From Acanthaster planci (lineage: Eukaryota > Echinodermata > Asteroidea > Valvatida > Acanthasteridae), in contig NW_019091404.1 in NCBI RefSeq assembly GCF_001949145.1, forward strand, positions 1,124,077-1,188,076: a stretch of 64,000 nucleotides of DNA, in the 5' to 3' direction. Numbering within the stretch: the stretch's first letter is position 1; the number at the start of each line of letters is the position of its first letter. Of the stretch, positions 1 through 12,400 are shown piece after piece. The notes under the pieces were generated by a model. The model was given only the letters and a program-made list of their open reading frames with translations. It searched no databases and was not told where the DNA came from. A program made the translations under genes and the position numbers.

Positions 1-1342
1 CTTGTGCATGGCATCTGAAAGCACTTAATATAGGGTTCATTAACCGTAGGTCATGCGTGCATATACATGTACACGTAGGTTAGGAATTCATTTTCACTTT
101 TGCACGAGCGCATCGACAGGTTACAAAAGCATGAAAAGTAACAACAGCAAGAGAGGTCGGTTAGCATTTGCTCCAAATGGAATGAATCCTAACAGCCCTG
201 AATACTACAAAGTACTGTGCTGCCGCTTGTAAGAGGACTAACCTTACTGTTCTCTGAAGCCACAAAATACAATAGATACATACATGTAAGACAATGTAAC
301 CACAGTGCTCTGGCATTATGAAAGCATAACTTTATTGTTCTCTGTACGAGTAACAATTGAGGGTGTCCTAGCCAGAAGTGATACGCCTAATTTGTAGCGC
401 TAGGTCCTTCAGGCTCAGACTACTGCTTAGTATTTTGTAGTAAGTGAGTACTGCAAGCCAAATTTTATGAAGAACTGTTAGTATAGGGTTAAAGGATACT
501 GATGTAATGGCAGCTCCATGCCTAATAAAATGCACTGCTACATGGTACAGTACATGTACTGTATGCCTGTACATGTACGTAAGTCCACAGTAACTGACTG
601 TTACACCACATTCAAACTATGTACAAAAGATGACATACTTCTGTACAATGTATTTCCTTTATTTCTTATTTCACATCCAAAAACTGTTCGGCCGTTTTCG
701 GCGCACTGTCAAAATAGAGTACATGTCAGTACATTTGTACGTGTAGGTCCGGAAACAGGAAGCAAATTACTGGTACAATGGGGGGGTGGGGCCTTAGATA
801 CATGTACCAGGACAGGTACATGTACACACGTATACACTGACCTTCCATGCAGATTTGTGCATGCATGGGGTCCAATTGTTTGTGCCCCTGTCACATGATA
901 TGATTTTGCTACGCAAATCACATGTACCTGGCAAATGAATAAAAAATGGTTTGAGTCAATTTCAGTGATAGGACTAAATATATGTACGGTGCATGTAAGT
1001 AAATTTCCAGACAAAATTACAGGTCAGTATAGCAGGTGCATGTACATGTACAGTATCGGTAAGCTTTTGGACCCAATTTTACCTGTAGGTATTGCTTGTC
1101 GTGAACTGCATAGGTCACCATGTACATGTACAAGCATCACACCTTAAAATACAATTTTGAAAACACTCTTAGTCCATGTACACTGTATTCCAGACCCCAC
1201 GGCAATGCTTTTACACATAAACTGCCTGTAATGCATGTGATACATGCACAGAAAAATGAAAACTTAACGTGAAAAGAAGTATGTAAAACACAACTGCTGC
1301 AAACTGCTTGCTGACTGCAATGACCTAAAACAGGCCTACAAA

Positions 1343-1613
1343 TCTCAAAATATGCAGGGCCTCACATATCGATCCTAGCAGAATCTTAGGTTGAGAAAGA
1401 TTCTGCTAGGATCGAAACGTCAGGCCCTCCATATTTCAGAAAGATTCTGCTAGGATCGAAACGTCAGGCCCTCCATATTTCAGAAAGATTCTGCTAGGAT
1501 CGAAACGTCAGGCCCTCCATATTTCAGAAAGATTCTGCTAGGATCAAACAGGCCCTCCATATTTCAGAAAGATTCTGTTAGGATTAAAACGTCAGGCCCT
1601 CTATATTTTGAGA
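1343..1613. repeat. Foldback element with 44-bp tandem array
   Basis: The element begins TCTCAAAATATGCAGGGCCT and ends with the inverted copy AGGCCCTCTATATTTTGAGA (18 of 20 match). Inside are a perfect 17-bp hairpin (1371-1387 pairing with 1397-1413, 9-nt loop) and about five direct copies of a 44-bp unit containing ATTCTGCTAGGATCGAAACG. The last copies are degenerate. It looks like a small non-autonomous DNA element whose right arm was amplified. I see no clear target duplication. Confidence 0.8.
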
Positions 1614-3413
1614 AGAAAAGAAGTAAACACGCTTCCTCCATCACCATAAAAGGCAGGGCTGGCACATGTATGAAATGCCTTGACTTTGCACATGGTAAAT
1701 GAATGTAGTGTTGATGGCTTAGTCATCAATTCTTGTAATCAGAGTCATCTTTATTCTCGAGCAGTCAGGCCTCGCCCACGCAGAACCCATGCAGTGCAGG
1801 GAGCAATGACTGAAGGACAAGCTCCATGTATTATTATCTGAAAAGCAATTAATCAATATGGCCAAGGCCTCTTTATCAGGACAGGGTTTCCTCCTCTGTC
1901 CGATGGTGTTTACTTTGACAGTGGAGAATGCACGTGTAAATATTTTGCAGCGTACATGTACTTGATGCACACAAGTACATGTACTGAATGTGAACTGACG
2001 ATGGGCTTGGTATGAACATAGCAGGCCTGCTGGTTGATTGGTGCATGCATGCTTTGCATGTCAACACAAAAGTTTTTCACCCTAAGCTTCCCAAATCCTC
2101 CAAGGCAGGAGGTCATGTTGTGTGACTGTGAGTGTCTACCTACAATGTACAATGTACATGTAATAACCCAATGCCCTGGCTGTAGACATTCATGCGTTAG
2201 TACCCAGTTCATGTAGCAAACTTTTCTTCTGTGGCCGGGAAATATTCGAGACCAAAAACACCCAACTCAGAAGAAGCATTTTGCAGCAGGAAAGCCAGTA
2301 ACTAAGTTTACAAACGTTAGCAAGTGGAAAGAGCACTAGGAAAGTAAGCAGCATAGACTATGCTGTACATTTACATACATGTATCACAGACGAACAACTT
2401 TCATTATTTAAAATTCCAATCAGAAAGACAAAGGAAAACTCTACTTGTAAATTTCTCTGAATATCAAGAAAAATCCGGATCCTCTAGGTGGGATTTCCCA
2501 AGTTAAGTTAAGTGTAGACCACTTTTCAATCATGGGGCTATAATGTTGCTGTTGTTGTTAGTCATTTTAATGAGGTTCACACTTTTTAGAGCATTACGGT
2601 AATTGCACCTTATACACTACTCACAAATGAATTCCAAAAAAAGATGTGGTTTCACTTTCAAGTACAGTACACGTCTTTTTGTCAGATCAGCCAACCAGCC
2701 AAGGTCAGTACTCTTGAGAACTCTTTCTATACAGTGTATATGCACATTTCATGTCTTGTTTCCATCAACATGATATCACTCCATCTTGACTCTCAACTCC
2801 AAATCATACAGGAAAAGAATGAACACTTTCTCTGGACTGAGTTTGTGACTATGAGCAAATTGGTCCGTTCTTTGCTCACACATGAACACAGTAGTTTATG
2901 ACATCAGGAAAAGTTATGTGCCTTGAGCCTTGCCAATATTTACAATGTACATATATTTTTCAGAAGAAATGAAATGCTGTTTGTTTACCTTGAGGGCATC
3001 TTTGAAATATTGAGGAAAGAGTTGCATACAGGGACATCACTTGACAACCCATTCACAAACCCTAGGGGACGGGTCTGAAATATTCTAAATATTTTCTATG
3101 TACATGTAAATGGTTTGATAGTTTCCCTGTTAAATTTGATTTTTTTTTAGGACACTATTTTTTTCTGATGGCTGATTTACCACTGCTGGAAAAAATCTGT
3201 GATGTCCGAACATAGAATTATGATGGGTAGGCTTAGTGGGTATTCCAATGTTCCCACATAATGTACACGTATTAGGCTCTACATAAAGAAAAGTTTTGGT
3301 CCCCAATTCATCAAGTACATGTAACTACCACTACGTTCAACCAGCATTTCAACTTAAATTTCAAGTAATTATACTTGATGATGTATATTTCCCACAAACT
3401 ACAAAAACTCGGA

Positions 3414-3716
3414 GGAAAGAGTTCCATATCCGGGCATAATTCATTGTAAGCTGGTCTGCGAATTTGTGAGTGTTTTCTAAGTACATGGTCCAATATTTTC
3501 AGTAATAAATTTAATTTGATTTTTTAGAACATTACTTTTAAGGACATGTTATCACTCAGTCTGATGGCTAAACTAACGTCAGGCTACTACTGGTACTATA
3601 ACGTGCAAGGGAACATTTAACACTCATTAACCCAAACCCCTAGGGTGTGTAAAATTATATTGAAATCGGAGGATTTGGGAGGGCTAGTATTGGCGTGATG
3701 TCCGTATGGAACTGGG
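3414..3716. mobile_element. MITE, ATACGGACA family, degenerate copy
   Basis: The left end (3414-3436) reads GGAAAGAGTTCCATATCCGG and continues with GCA. The right end carries the inverted TGTCCGTATGGAACT at 3699-3713. Interior sequence around 3535-3575 (GGACATGTTATCA and TCTGATGGCT) matches the copies at 16623-16824 and 17393-17685. A still weaker relative lies at about 3013-3225. Confidence 0.6.
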
Positions 3717-4173
3717 CATTCTTGTGAATGGGGTATCATTGTGCGATCTTTTTCTATTGATACAATAATCAATAGCATAACATACGAGCAATAGGCCTGA
3801 CATGCCGAATGACTTGTAAAATTAGGATGCTAAAAAAAAACTTCGTTACTCAAGTTACTGCAGCCCTAGCATTAATACGACAATTGTACTTTGTAGGCCT
3901 AAATTTAAATGTACACATGGACATCCAATCACGATCGACAGTGTCAATGAAACAGGCGGAGGCTTACTTACGTTTACTGCCGTCACACTATAGTGGAAAG
4001 CAGGAATCGAAGTGCAGACGGGTATCCCTAACGCGAACAAAGGCTAATAATATCGCAAGTATTCCCAGACGAGCAGAGATGAATTTCTCGTCAGTTCGTA
4101 GCGGTGTAGCAAAGACGTGACGAGTCACCGAAGAATGTCCGCTATGCAACTGGTCTGCCAACTTTATTAAACA

Positions 4174-4936
4174 CGATCGTATGGTGTACTATTTACGACA
4201 AACATTTCTCTCTCTCTCTCTTGCCTCCCTGCTCCAGGCGACGTAACCAGACGACGCGACGGCACGACGGCTCGTGCTGTCTTAGATCCTTTCCATGTTG
4301 CATTTTTTTCTACCTAAACGTCGCCCCTTCCGTCGCCTGTCGCGTCGTGCTGTCGTGCGTCAGTCGCGTCGTGTCGTACATTGCGTCGCCTGAAGCATGA
4401 CGCGACGCACGACATGACGCGCGACGCGTCGTGTGCTGTCGCCCTTTACTTCATGGTTTCAGTTTATAGAGGGCGCCTTTACTGTTTTCTTTCATTTCCT
4501 TCCCCCTGCCCGTGCTTGCACAGTACATGCCATAGGTACCAGGCCTTGATTCTGTTGCTCTTCTTCGTTTCGTGGATTCTTTCAAACTTTGTGTTTTCAT
4601 TGAAGGTGAATTGTTGAAAAAACTCGTTTCCTTTTTTTTAAATCAAATGTAATCAGAAGAGCTTCGCGACTACTCGACATTGTCTTCAGGAAATATATAA
4701 CATTAACGTCAGCCACAACAATGTTTTACCTTTTCCTGATCTAATTCTGATTTTTCTAATAATTAGTGTAAATCCATTCTAAGATACAATTAATCAAACA
4801 TTATTACGTTTTTACAAAAATGTAACAGGCAGATCTGATGAGAAATTAAGGGAGCTGTCGTGTCGTGTAGTTGCGTCGCTTGGATGGAGGCTAAAGACAG
4901 AGAAATGCTTGTCGTAAATAGTACACCATACGATCG
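4174..4936. mobile_element. ~760-bp element with ~100-bp inverted repeats
   Basis: Sequence from 4174 (CGATCGTATGGTGTACTATT onwards) is repeated in inverted orientation ending at 4936. The outer ~35 bp match at all but one base, and similarity continues inward through the CGACGC-rich segments near 4240-4270 and 4850-4880. The interior left part (about 4240-4440) is packed with CGTCG/CGACG words. No transposase-like reading frame is visible, so this is a large MITE or foldback candidate. Confidence 0.7.
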
Positions 4937-5763
4937 ACCTGTGGAAACTGCAGTCTGGTACCCTTACGTCGAAAAGGAAAATATCGATGTGTACTCGACA
5001 CGCTTATGGGCCATACCGACTACCTGTCTTGATTGTAACGTGATTAAAGGCTAGACAGAAACACTTAAAATGATCGATTTTTTCTTCTAATTTTCTTGTT
5101 TTTAAGTATAATGCGAAAAAGTTGATTCTGTTGATTCTCCAGGACTAAAGCACCTTTTCCCGATTGAAACGAGAGAACTTGAACCAAAGTGCGGAATTGG
5201 ATTAAAGAAGTTTTGTAAGAGTTGATTTCCCTTTAATTTTCAATAAACGAGATGGGGTGGGGCATGCAGATAAAAAGACATCTAACGAGCGCGAGAAGGG
5301 CACATGGTGCGGTCGCCAATGGAGATCGAGGGCGGTGCTTCAATAGTGGAAGGGGTGATATGTCCAGAATTGTACTATAAGTGTTAGTAGTCCTTGCCAG
5401 ATGCATCTTTAAGTCCATTTTACAAGTGCTGGGGAAGCTAAAAGTTTTGGGGGAATATTTTATTTATTTACAACTTTATTCAAAGGAATATTTTTGGACA
5501 TTTTAAGGGATTTTTGGACTGACTTCAAAAAAGTAAAAGAAAAAATGGAGAAAAAGCATTGAAATAAACTTTAAGCTGAGACTATATTGCATTTCAATAA
5601 AAATTTAATACATGTATTACAATTCCTATTTCACTTTTAAATACTTTCAACGTATCAGTGATTTAACTTAACCAGGTTGCTGCAACGTGCATCAAGTTTA
5701 ATTATTAGCAGAAACTGCCAGCAGTCAGTGATGACTGCATGCACCCCGCGGACTGGCCCCGGT

Positions 5764-5812
5764 GTATATATATATACAAGATTTCTGCTCTGTTATTTCT
5801 GCTCTGTTATTA
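5764..5812. repeat. Short TA microsatellite and 15-bp duplication
   Basis: A TATATATATATA run is followed by two tandem copies of TTTCTGCTCTGTTAT. Simple-sequence variation only. Confidence 0.6.
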
Positions 5813-6355
5813 CAACTCTCCTCAGGTAAGGGAGAAGTCTGAATGCAGAAAAAAGAGTTTCCAAATCAAAAAACCTGAAAAAATTACTAAAGGCACATCA
5901 TTAGAAACTTGAACACTGGTAAGTGTCTATGATGAAAGCACCCATCCACGTGAAATTCCCAGCAGGTAAAAACATCATGTCCGCAAGATATCCTAACTGA
6001 CACCATCAACATTTCCTGACATCCTGCAGAAAAGGGATTCAGTGACGAGGGACGAATTTCAGAGACGTGCTGGTTCCACAACTTCCTGTTGTAACTGAGG
6101 CTTTTTGTTCAAGTTCGTTTAGAAATTACAGGGGAAAAAACCCCAAGCCCTTTACATCAGCTCATTGCCAAATACATCAAAATGAAAGGATTATTTTCAA
6201 AAATAATCCATCAACTTGATCAGCTGCTGCTCACAATACTGATTTACAGTCCCAAAGACTTGTTTTTTAAAGTCCAGTAGTCAAACTAATTGTTTTTACT
6301 GGGCTCGCTTGCTAAAATTTATCACTAAAATTGTACAGCCAAGATAAGTTTCTCA

Positions 6356-6376
6356 TTTAATAATGTCCACTTTAAT
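6356..6376 (-). terminator. Possible beta-mannosidase polyadenylation signals
   Basis: Two ATTAAA hexamers on the minus strand (plus-strand TTTAAT at 6356-6361 and 6371-6376) lie about 50-70 nt past the stop codon. ATTAAA is a common variant signal but occurs often by chance in AT-rich sequence, and I see no convincing GU-rich element. Confidence 0.3.
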
Positions 6377-6426
6377 TTAGTTCTCTTAGCTTAGCTTTGT
6401 TTTAGCTATGTCTGAGTGAAGTCTTT

Positions 6427-9400
6427 CTAGTCTAAGTAAATATCCATTAGAGAAGATACGGTCAGCACTTTCGTCAAAGCACCCAACGTCGTCGATTCCC
6501 AGCTGTGAAACACCTCCATGCGCTGCTTCTGGTTCATGAGGAAACCGTTGTTGGAGAAGCGCCCGCGGATGCTGTGGGCATCTAACCAAACAAAGGGAGC
6601 AGTGGTGTCGCTCATCAGCCGGATGTTGAACGTGTCATTGGCACCTTTGGAGACTTCAAACTGCAAAGACAAAAAGCCCCAAAATCACTCATTTAAACCA
6701 TCATAAATATTTTGGGAAATCTCAAAACGACAACACGTGACTGAAATAACGCCACTCAGAACCCACCTTGATGTGTGCTTGCTTGATCCCCTCCGCATCC
6801 TTGAATGATGACAAGTAGAAGGGGTTGACTGGTGACGTCAGACGAGGCTGGGTACCGGTGACTTGGAAAGTGAGGTAACAAGCCTCCCGCTTGGGGCAGT
6901 TTGGGGACAGTATCTCTGTCATTTTCTGCACTAAGACAGGCTTTGCACTCTGGGCAAACTATGCAAATAGCAATGTGAGAACAAACGGTCATACCTCTAT
7001 AACCGAGTGCAATAACATGTTGATTATCCAGCTTGACCTTCAAAGTCATGGCCAAAAATGTGCTATATGATGTGGCCTGCATGATTTAATAAATTAATCC
7101 TCATTTGGGCAATGGAGTAGACTTATTTTAAATCTTGCTCTCTGAAACCTGCTGTCCTTTGAAAATAGAAAATCATATCGGGCATTTTACTATACCAGAC
7201 TGTATCTAACCCTCTGGCAGGCTGCTCATGATATATAATCTTATGATTATGATTACTAAATTCACTTCAGAGTACTGGTTAGGGGATATTCTACATTTTC
7301 AGTTGAGACTGCAAAAATTGAGTCCTAGATTAGGTTACAATGAAGTCTTGAACTCATTTCCAGGCTTCTGGGAAAAATGAGTCCAAATACGAGAACCAGA
7401 GCAACACAGTCCTGAACTGCTGACTGTTTTTCCTTCTCTTTTTCTCACCTGCTGGAATTGTTTGGTGACTGACCGCAGGGGCGTCTGGCTAGCCCAGGCC
7501 CAGACGGTGACATTCAACAAGCCCTGGAGGATCCTCTCTGAATCAGTGATGACGTACACCGACAGCACCCCCTTGTCATCTTCCACGCCGGAGGCGAGAA
7601 GGGGCGCAAAGAAGTCCTTGGCGTAGTAATGGAGCATCTTCCATTTGCCGCCATACTCTGAGGACACAAGGTTGCCATGGTAACAGTTGGCAAACACAGG
7701 GGGGACATTCATGTTGGAATGGCATACGTATAGACATTTATCATGATGCTGCCATGTTTGTCTTGTTCCCGGTAGACCCATTAGCAACAGTAATACAACT
7801 TCATGTATTGACTAAAGGGAACAGACTTTTCCTTCCAGCCTCAGTTTGGTTACATTGCTTTGAACTGTAGAAAAGCAAGATGGCTACCTCATGATAGAGG
7901 TCTCTTGCTTGAGAGCTTTGGTGCAAACAAAAACTAGTTGAGGACTTACTGGTTTCACTTCCAGAAGGGTACTTTTAAAAAGTGTCAAAATGGTTCGAAA
8001 ATATCAACAGATGTGAGTCATCTAGCCTTGAAATCTCTCACCGATAGATGCCCAGGATGGAGCCTGCCATATGTCATTCAGCTGCCAGTACACAGCTCCC
8101 ATCGTCATCCCTTCCCCGGCCACAATGGTCGACTGCAGACGGCGGTAGTGTTCCGTCTCAAACTTGTAGCACAGAGCTTGTGATATCTACGTGTAAAAAG
8201 CCGCAAGGATTTTGTATCTCCTTTTAACAGTTCAAGACCGAAACCAAGGGATGGGGGTTCAGATAATGGTTATTATTCTGGACAATTAATACTGTTCGGA
8301 AATTATGGTTTACCTGGGTCAGATATATCCTGTCGATGAATTTCTGGGTTGCGTTTGCGGAGGTGCTGTCTTTAAAATGCCGCTGGATCTGCATCATCAT
8401 CTGCTTGTTTCCTATCATCGACACAAGAAAAGACATTAAGAAAAGCACAGACAAATTTTATTCCACATGGGCATAGAACAATGGAAGCATTTTTGGTCAG
8501 CTGGCCTGCTGTCACAAGACTCATACAATAGCCCCACTTTGAAAGCATTTGTTCCTGCATAGAAAAAACACATTGTGGCATAATATCTTGCTCAAGGGCA
8601 CAACCACTAATCCCTGGCTCCATGCTGTACAGTTTCACACCACCATGTTCTTGAATGAATGAGAAAGCACTTGGTAAAAACAGGTGAAGATGCCTTTTTG
8701 GGCAAAGACAGAGGCTAGTGAAGTTTTAAAGGCAAATGAAGGCGAATGAAGAGCGAGCATTATCAAAGCTCAGTGTTGTCAGAGGGGATTTATCCCCTTG
8801 AGGTTGATATGAGACTGCATGGTCACCTACCATTTGCATGATGTTGGCGGTGCTCACTGAAGCTGCTGTTGAGTGCCCAGTCTCCCTCCTTGGAAACTGG
8901 CCTCAGTGTGTCAAACGAGGGCCAGGACTGGAAGCCGTACTCCGAGGCAAACCGGGGCTTGGGGTACACTGAGACATCCCAGCAGTCAGCAGCATAATTG
9001 TAGTAATGAACTGTAATAAAAACAATGGAATATTAAGGAAATATGATTAGAAGGTTTGAAGTAAGGACAAGGCAGTGCGACAAAGTTTCAGTCAGCATTT
9101 ATGCGAATGTCTCTTTTAGGGGTGAGTGACGTTTTGGAAAAGAGCTGGTGTGAGAGACTCAGAGAATCAGGAAGATTTTTGTGAGGTAGATCACATGGTG
9201 GAGCACTCCAAAAGCACTGTTAATACACGTATCATGATGCAGTGTTATATGAAACCCCAGAAAAATTGAATCTTTGCAATTGGTCAGTTTTATCACACTA
9301 GTGATTCCTACTAACCCCCAGACCTTCCCTTTGTATTCATAATTTGCTCTGTGATGCCATGTCTGAAAATTGGTGGTGTTGTCTCTGGCTATGGCTATGG

Positions 9401-12400
9401 CTATTTGCTGCGGAATACAAATGGCAAACAAAAAGCCAAAGGCACATAATGAATATTTGGCCAGGGCCTGGCCTCATTTGGCTCTCCTCAGGAAAGCCAC
9501 TGGGACCTCCACAGTTCTAGATAGAATGTACAACTGGTGGGTTTCTTGTCTAGCGCCTCACCGTCGCCGTAGTGAGGATCAGTTGGGTCCTTGGCAACCC
9601 ATCCTTCTTTCTGTGACTCGGGGCCATTGGAAGGACTGGAGCTGACAGACGGCAAGATGGCGTTTTCTTCGTTCAGCGCCTTCAGGATGGTGTTGACATA
9701 CAGGGTGACATAGTCCTTCTGGTAAAGGCTGAAATTCTTTGCTGTTCCATACCTACAAACATTTGTGTAAATCACAGACTAGAATTAAGTGATGTACAGA
9801 AACGTTTGGAAACAACACTTTGCAGGATAATTGGAATCTTTTGAATGCCAAATCTCTTTGACTGCTTTCCATCAATGTAATCAGAACAACTTCTAAAAAT
9901 TGCAAAGGTAGATTTAAAAGAGCAGTGCTCTCAAGGAATCTCAGATGTCACCAGCAAGGTAACACCATTTTCTTCTCATTTATAACTGTATGTATAACTC
10001 TTGAATATAAAAATCAAAATAGCTCTTGTGATAACAACACACACAGGACTTTTTCAAAGATGGAACACAGGACTTACCAGTTCTGTCTCAGGGCAACTTC
10101 GTTTTCGTTGTTTGCACTCCAGGCAATGACCGATGGATGGCTTGATAAACGTCTCACCTGTAACATATAAGATTGAGCCCAAGATTAAGGATGGCTGATA
10201 CATCAGGCAAATGGAGAAGCGCAACAAATTTGTCATCACAGAATTGATATCACACTTTCTAATTTGTCCTTGCTTTCACAGCAAGTGTGAACTGATGCTT
10301 GCAGTTACCTGTCAGTGTTTCAGTCAAGTACCATAGAAGTACTTGTAATTGTTCAACAAGTCTTTGCTGGTACCCAGTCACCATTTAAGCCATGAGCTAT
10401 TTACCAGTCCAGTATTTCAAAAGCGCATGCTCAAAATGAAGTGCATCTGAGGTCATTTGGGGACAGCAGTACGCAATCGAGAGGTCTGCCCAATCAGTGC
10501 AGCCATACACTGACTCACGTGTGGGTTCTTCTCGAATCAACTTGGGTTTTGGGATAAAGTGAAATATCTCATTTGCTCATCCTCTGTACATAGTAAGAGC
10601 ACTTATAAAAGCACCAGTGATAACTCGTGGAAAATACTCTTAGAGTGTTTGTGAAGTATTTAACTACAGCTCTGGGCCCAATTTAATGCCGGTGCTAGGC
10701 ACACAATTTCAAGCTCTGCGCATTTCGGAGAGACCCTAAGGAGTAAACACAGCAAAAGGCACGCTAAACTTGGAGGAAAGATTTGCTTAACTTAGTGACG
10801 TAATAATGAAAATCTCTATGCACGCCCATGCAATTTTTGGTGATGAGCAAAACAATCATGAACTGTTCATCGTGAAATATGCTTACTGCTAAGCAAATTT
10901 TTGTGCTGTGGTTAACAAAACAATTGCTTAATGGTAAGTGCCGTGACGTTAGGCCCTGGTACCTGTTGGACGACTTCCTCTGTCACACTGCTCAGAAAGG
11001 CCGCACCGACTGGGTACATGGCACAGGCAAACTGGAGGTCCTGCCACACCAGGATGCCAAGCTGGTCGCAGATCTCATAGAACGCGTCCTGCTCGTACAC
11101 CCCGCCGCCCCAGACCCTGGTGGCATGCATGTTGGCATCCACCAGGGACTGCAGCAAGTTGGCAAGGTGGTCGCGGCCGATGCGCTCCTGGAAGGCGTCC
11201 GCAGGGATCCAGTTGGCCCCCTTGATGAAGACGGGGAGAGTGTTGATCTTGAAGTAGAAGGACAGGCCTGCATGAGACAACAAGGGAGAATGCCACAAAA
11301 TACACACATTGATTGTCACAATACATGAATATGGACTGTCACAATATAACTGTCACAATATATGGACTGTAACAATATACATATACTGACTGGCAATAGG
11401 GGCAATAGTGAATACCTATGCACCCCCAACTCTGTAACTGATAAGGGCCTTGATAGCCACAAGACATTGTCCCAATCTATCCAAACCAAATATGAGGCCT
11501 GTTTGTTTCACAGGGATCTGGATCAGGATCAGTGATTCAACGTTGGTTCACGGACACCAGAACCCACCGAATGGAGACAGCAAACCGGCTTTGGGATCAG
11601 TGCTCAAGATCCAGGTCTGCGTTTGTTTCACGCTTGAATCACTCATCCATCCGATATTCAATTTTCTTCTCCATGACTACACAAACATTTTGAGAAGGTG
11701 GGCCACCTGTCACAAATACCGCCTACCCATTCAATTTCCTCATGATGAAGCTGTTTCCTAAGACTCTTTCCATTTACCTTTTGAATTTGGGACCTCTGTT
11801 TGCACCAGCTCAACGTAACGGAAGCCAAACTTGAGTGACTTGGTGGAGTTTTCTGTAGGCTTGTCGCTGCTTTCAAAACGGATGTTGAGATCGTAGAGGG
11901 GCTGAGTTCCAAACCCTGCCGGCCACCATGTCTCTGCCTGCCAAAAAAAGGTCTGTGATAGACTTATCCGAGGAGACACCATGATGACAGCCCACAACAG
12001 GTGCCCCCATCAAAATCTGCCACTGGCCAACATGTGTAATATCACACTGCCTGGTTTCTTCAGACAACCCATGTATTGCTTTGTTGGCCTGCTTGTTAGT
12101 TTTTATGCTGTAATTCCATGCCTGAATTACCTGGCTACGGCTTGCAGAGACACACGTGTCAATGGGAAATGGCAGCAGCCGCCGGCTAATGGCTTTCATT
12201 GACAAATGTGTAATTCTTTATAGCCAGTTCTTTCTGATGCAGCCAAGGTTACAGTATTCTCCAAGCTCACATATGATCCGTTAAAACTTATTTCCGTCGT
12301 TCGGCAATGGTGTTTCACAATGTGCTTAATTAACAGTTTTTCAGGCGCAGGAAAATTATGGATTTCTGACTCACATTCTGTACTTGAAACTGCATGGATG

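Larger units (their letters stand above)
1..6426. other. Intergenic region, repeat-rich, no gene recognised
   Basis: No stretch on either strand resembles a known protein or carries convincing exon structure. The first 3.3 kb is unusually rich in the palindrome TACATGTA. Discrete repeats here are the hairpin array at 1343-1613, a TIR element at 3414-3716, a long inverted-repeat element at 4174-4936 and a short TA run at 5764-5777. The last ~500 bp may be 3' flank of the beta-mannosidase gene. Confidence 0.7.

Noticed and set aside
10879-11328. 149-codon plus-strand open frame
   Set aside because: It is the complement of the beta-mannosidase exon at 10963-11267, whose minus-strand product matches the family closely.
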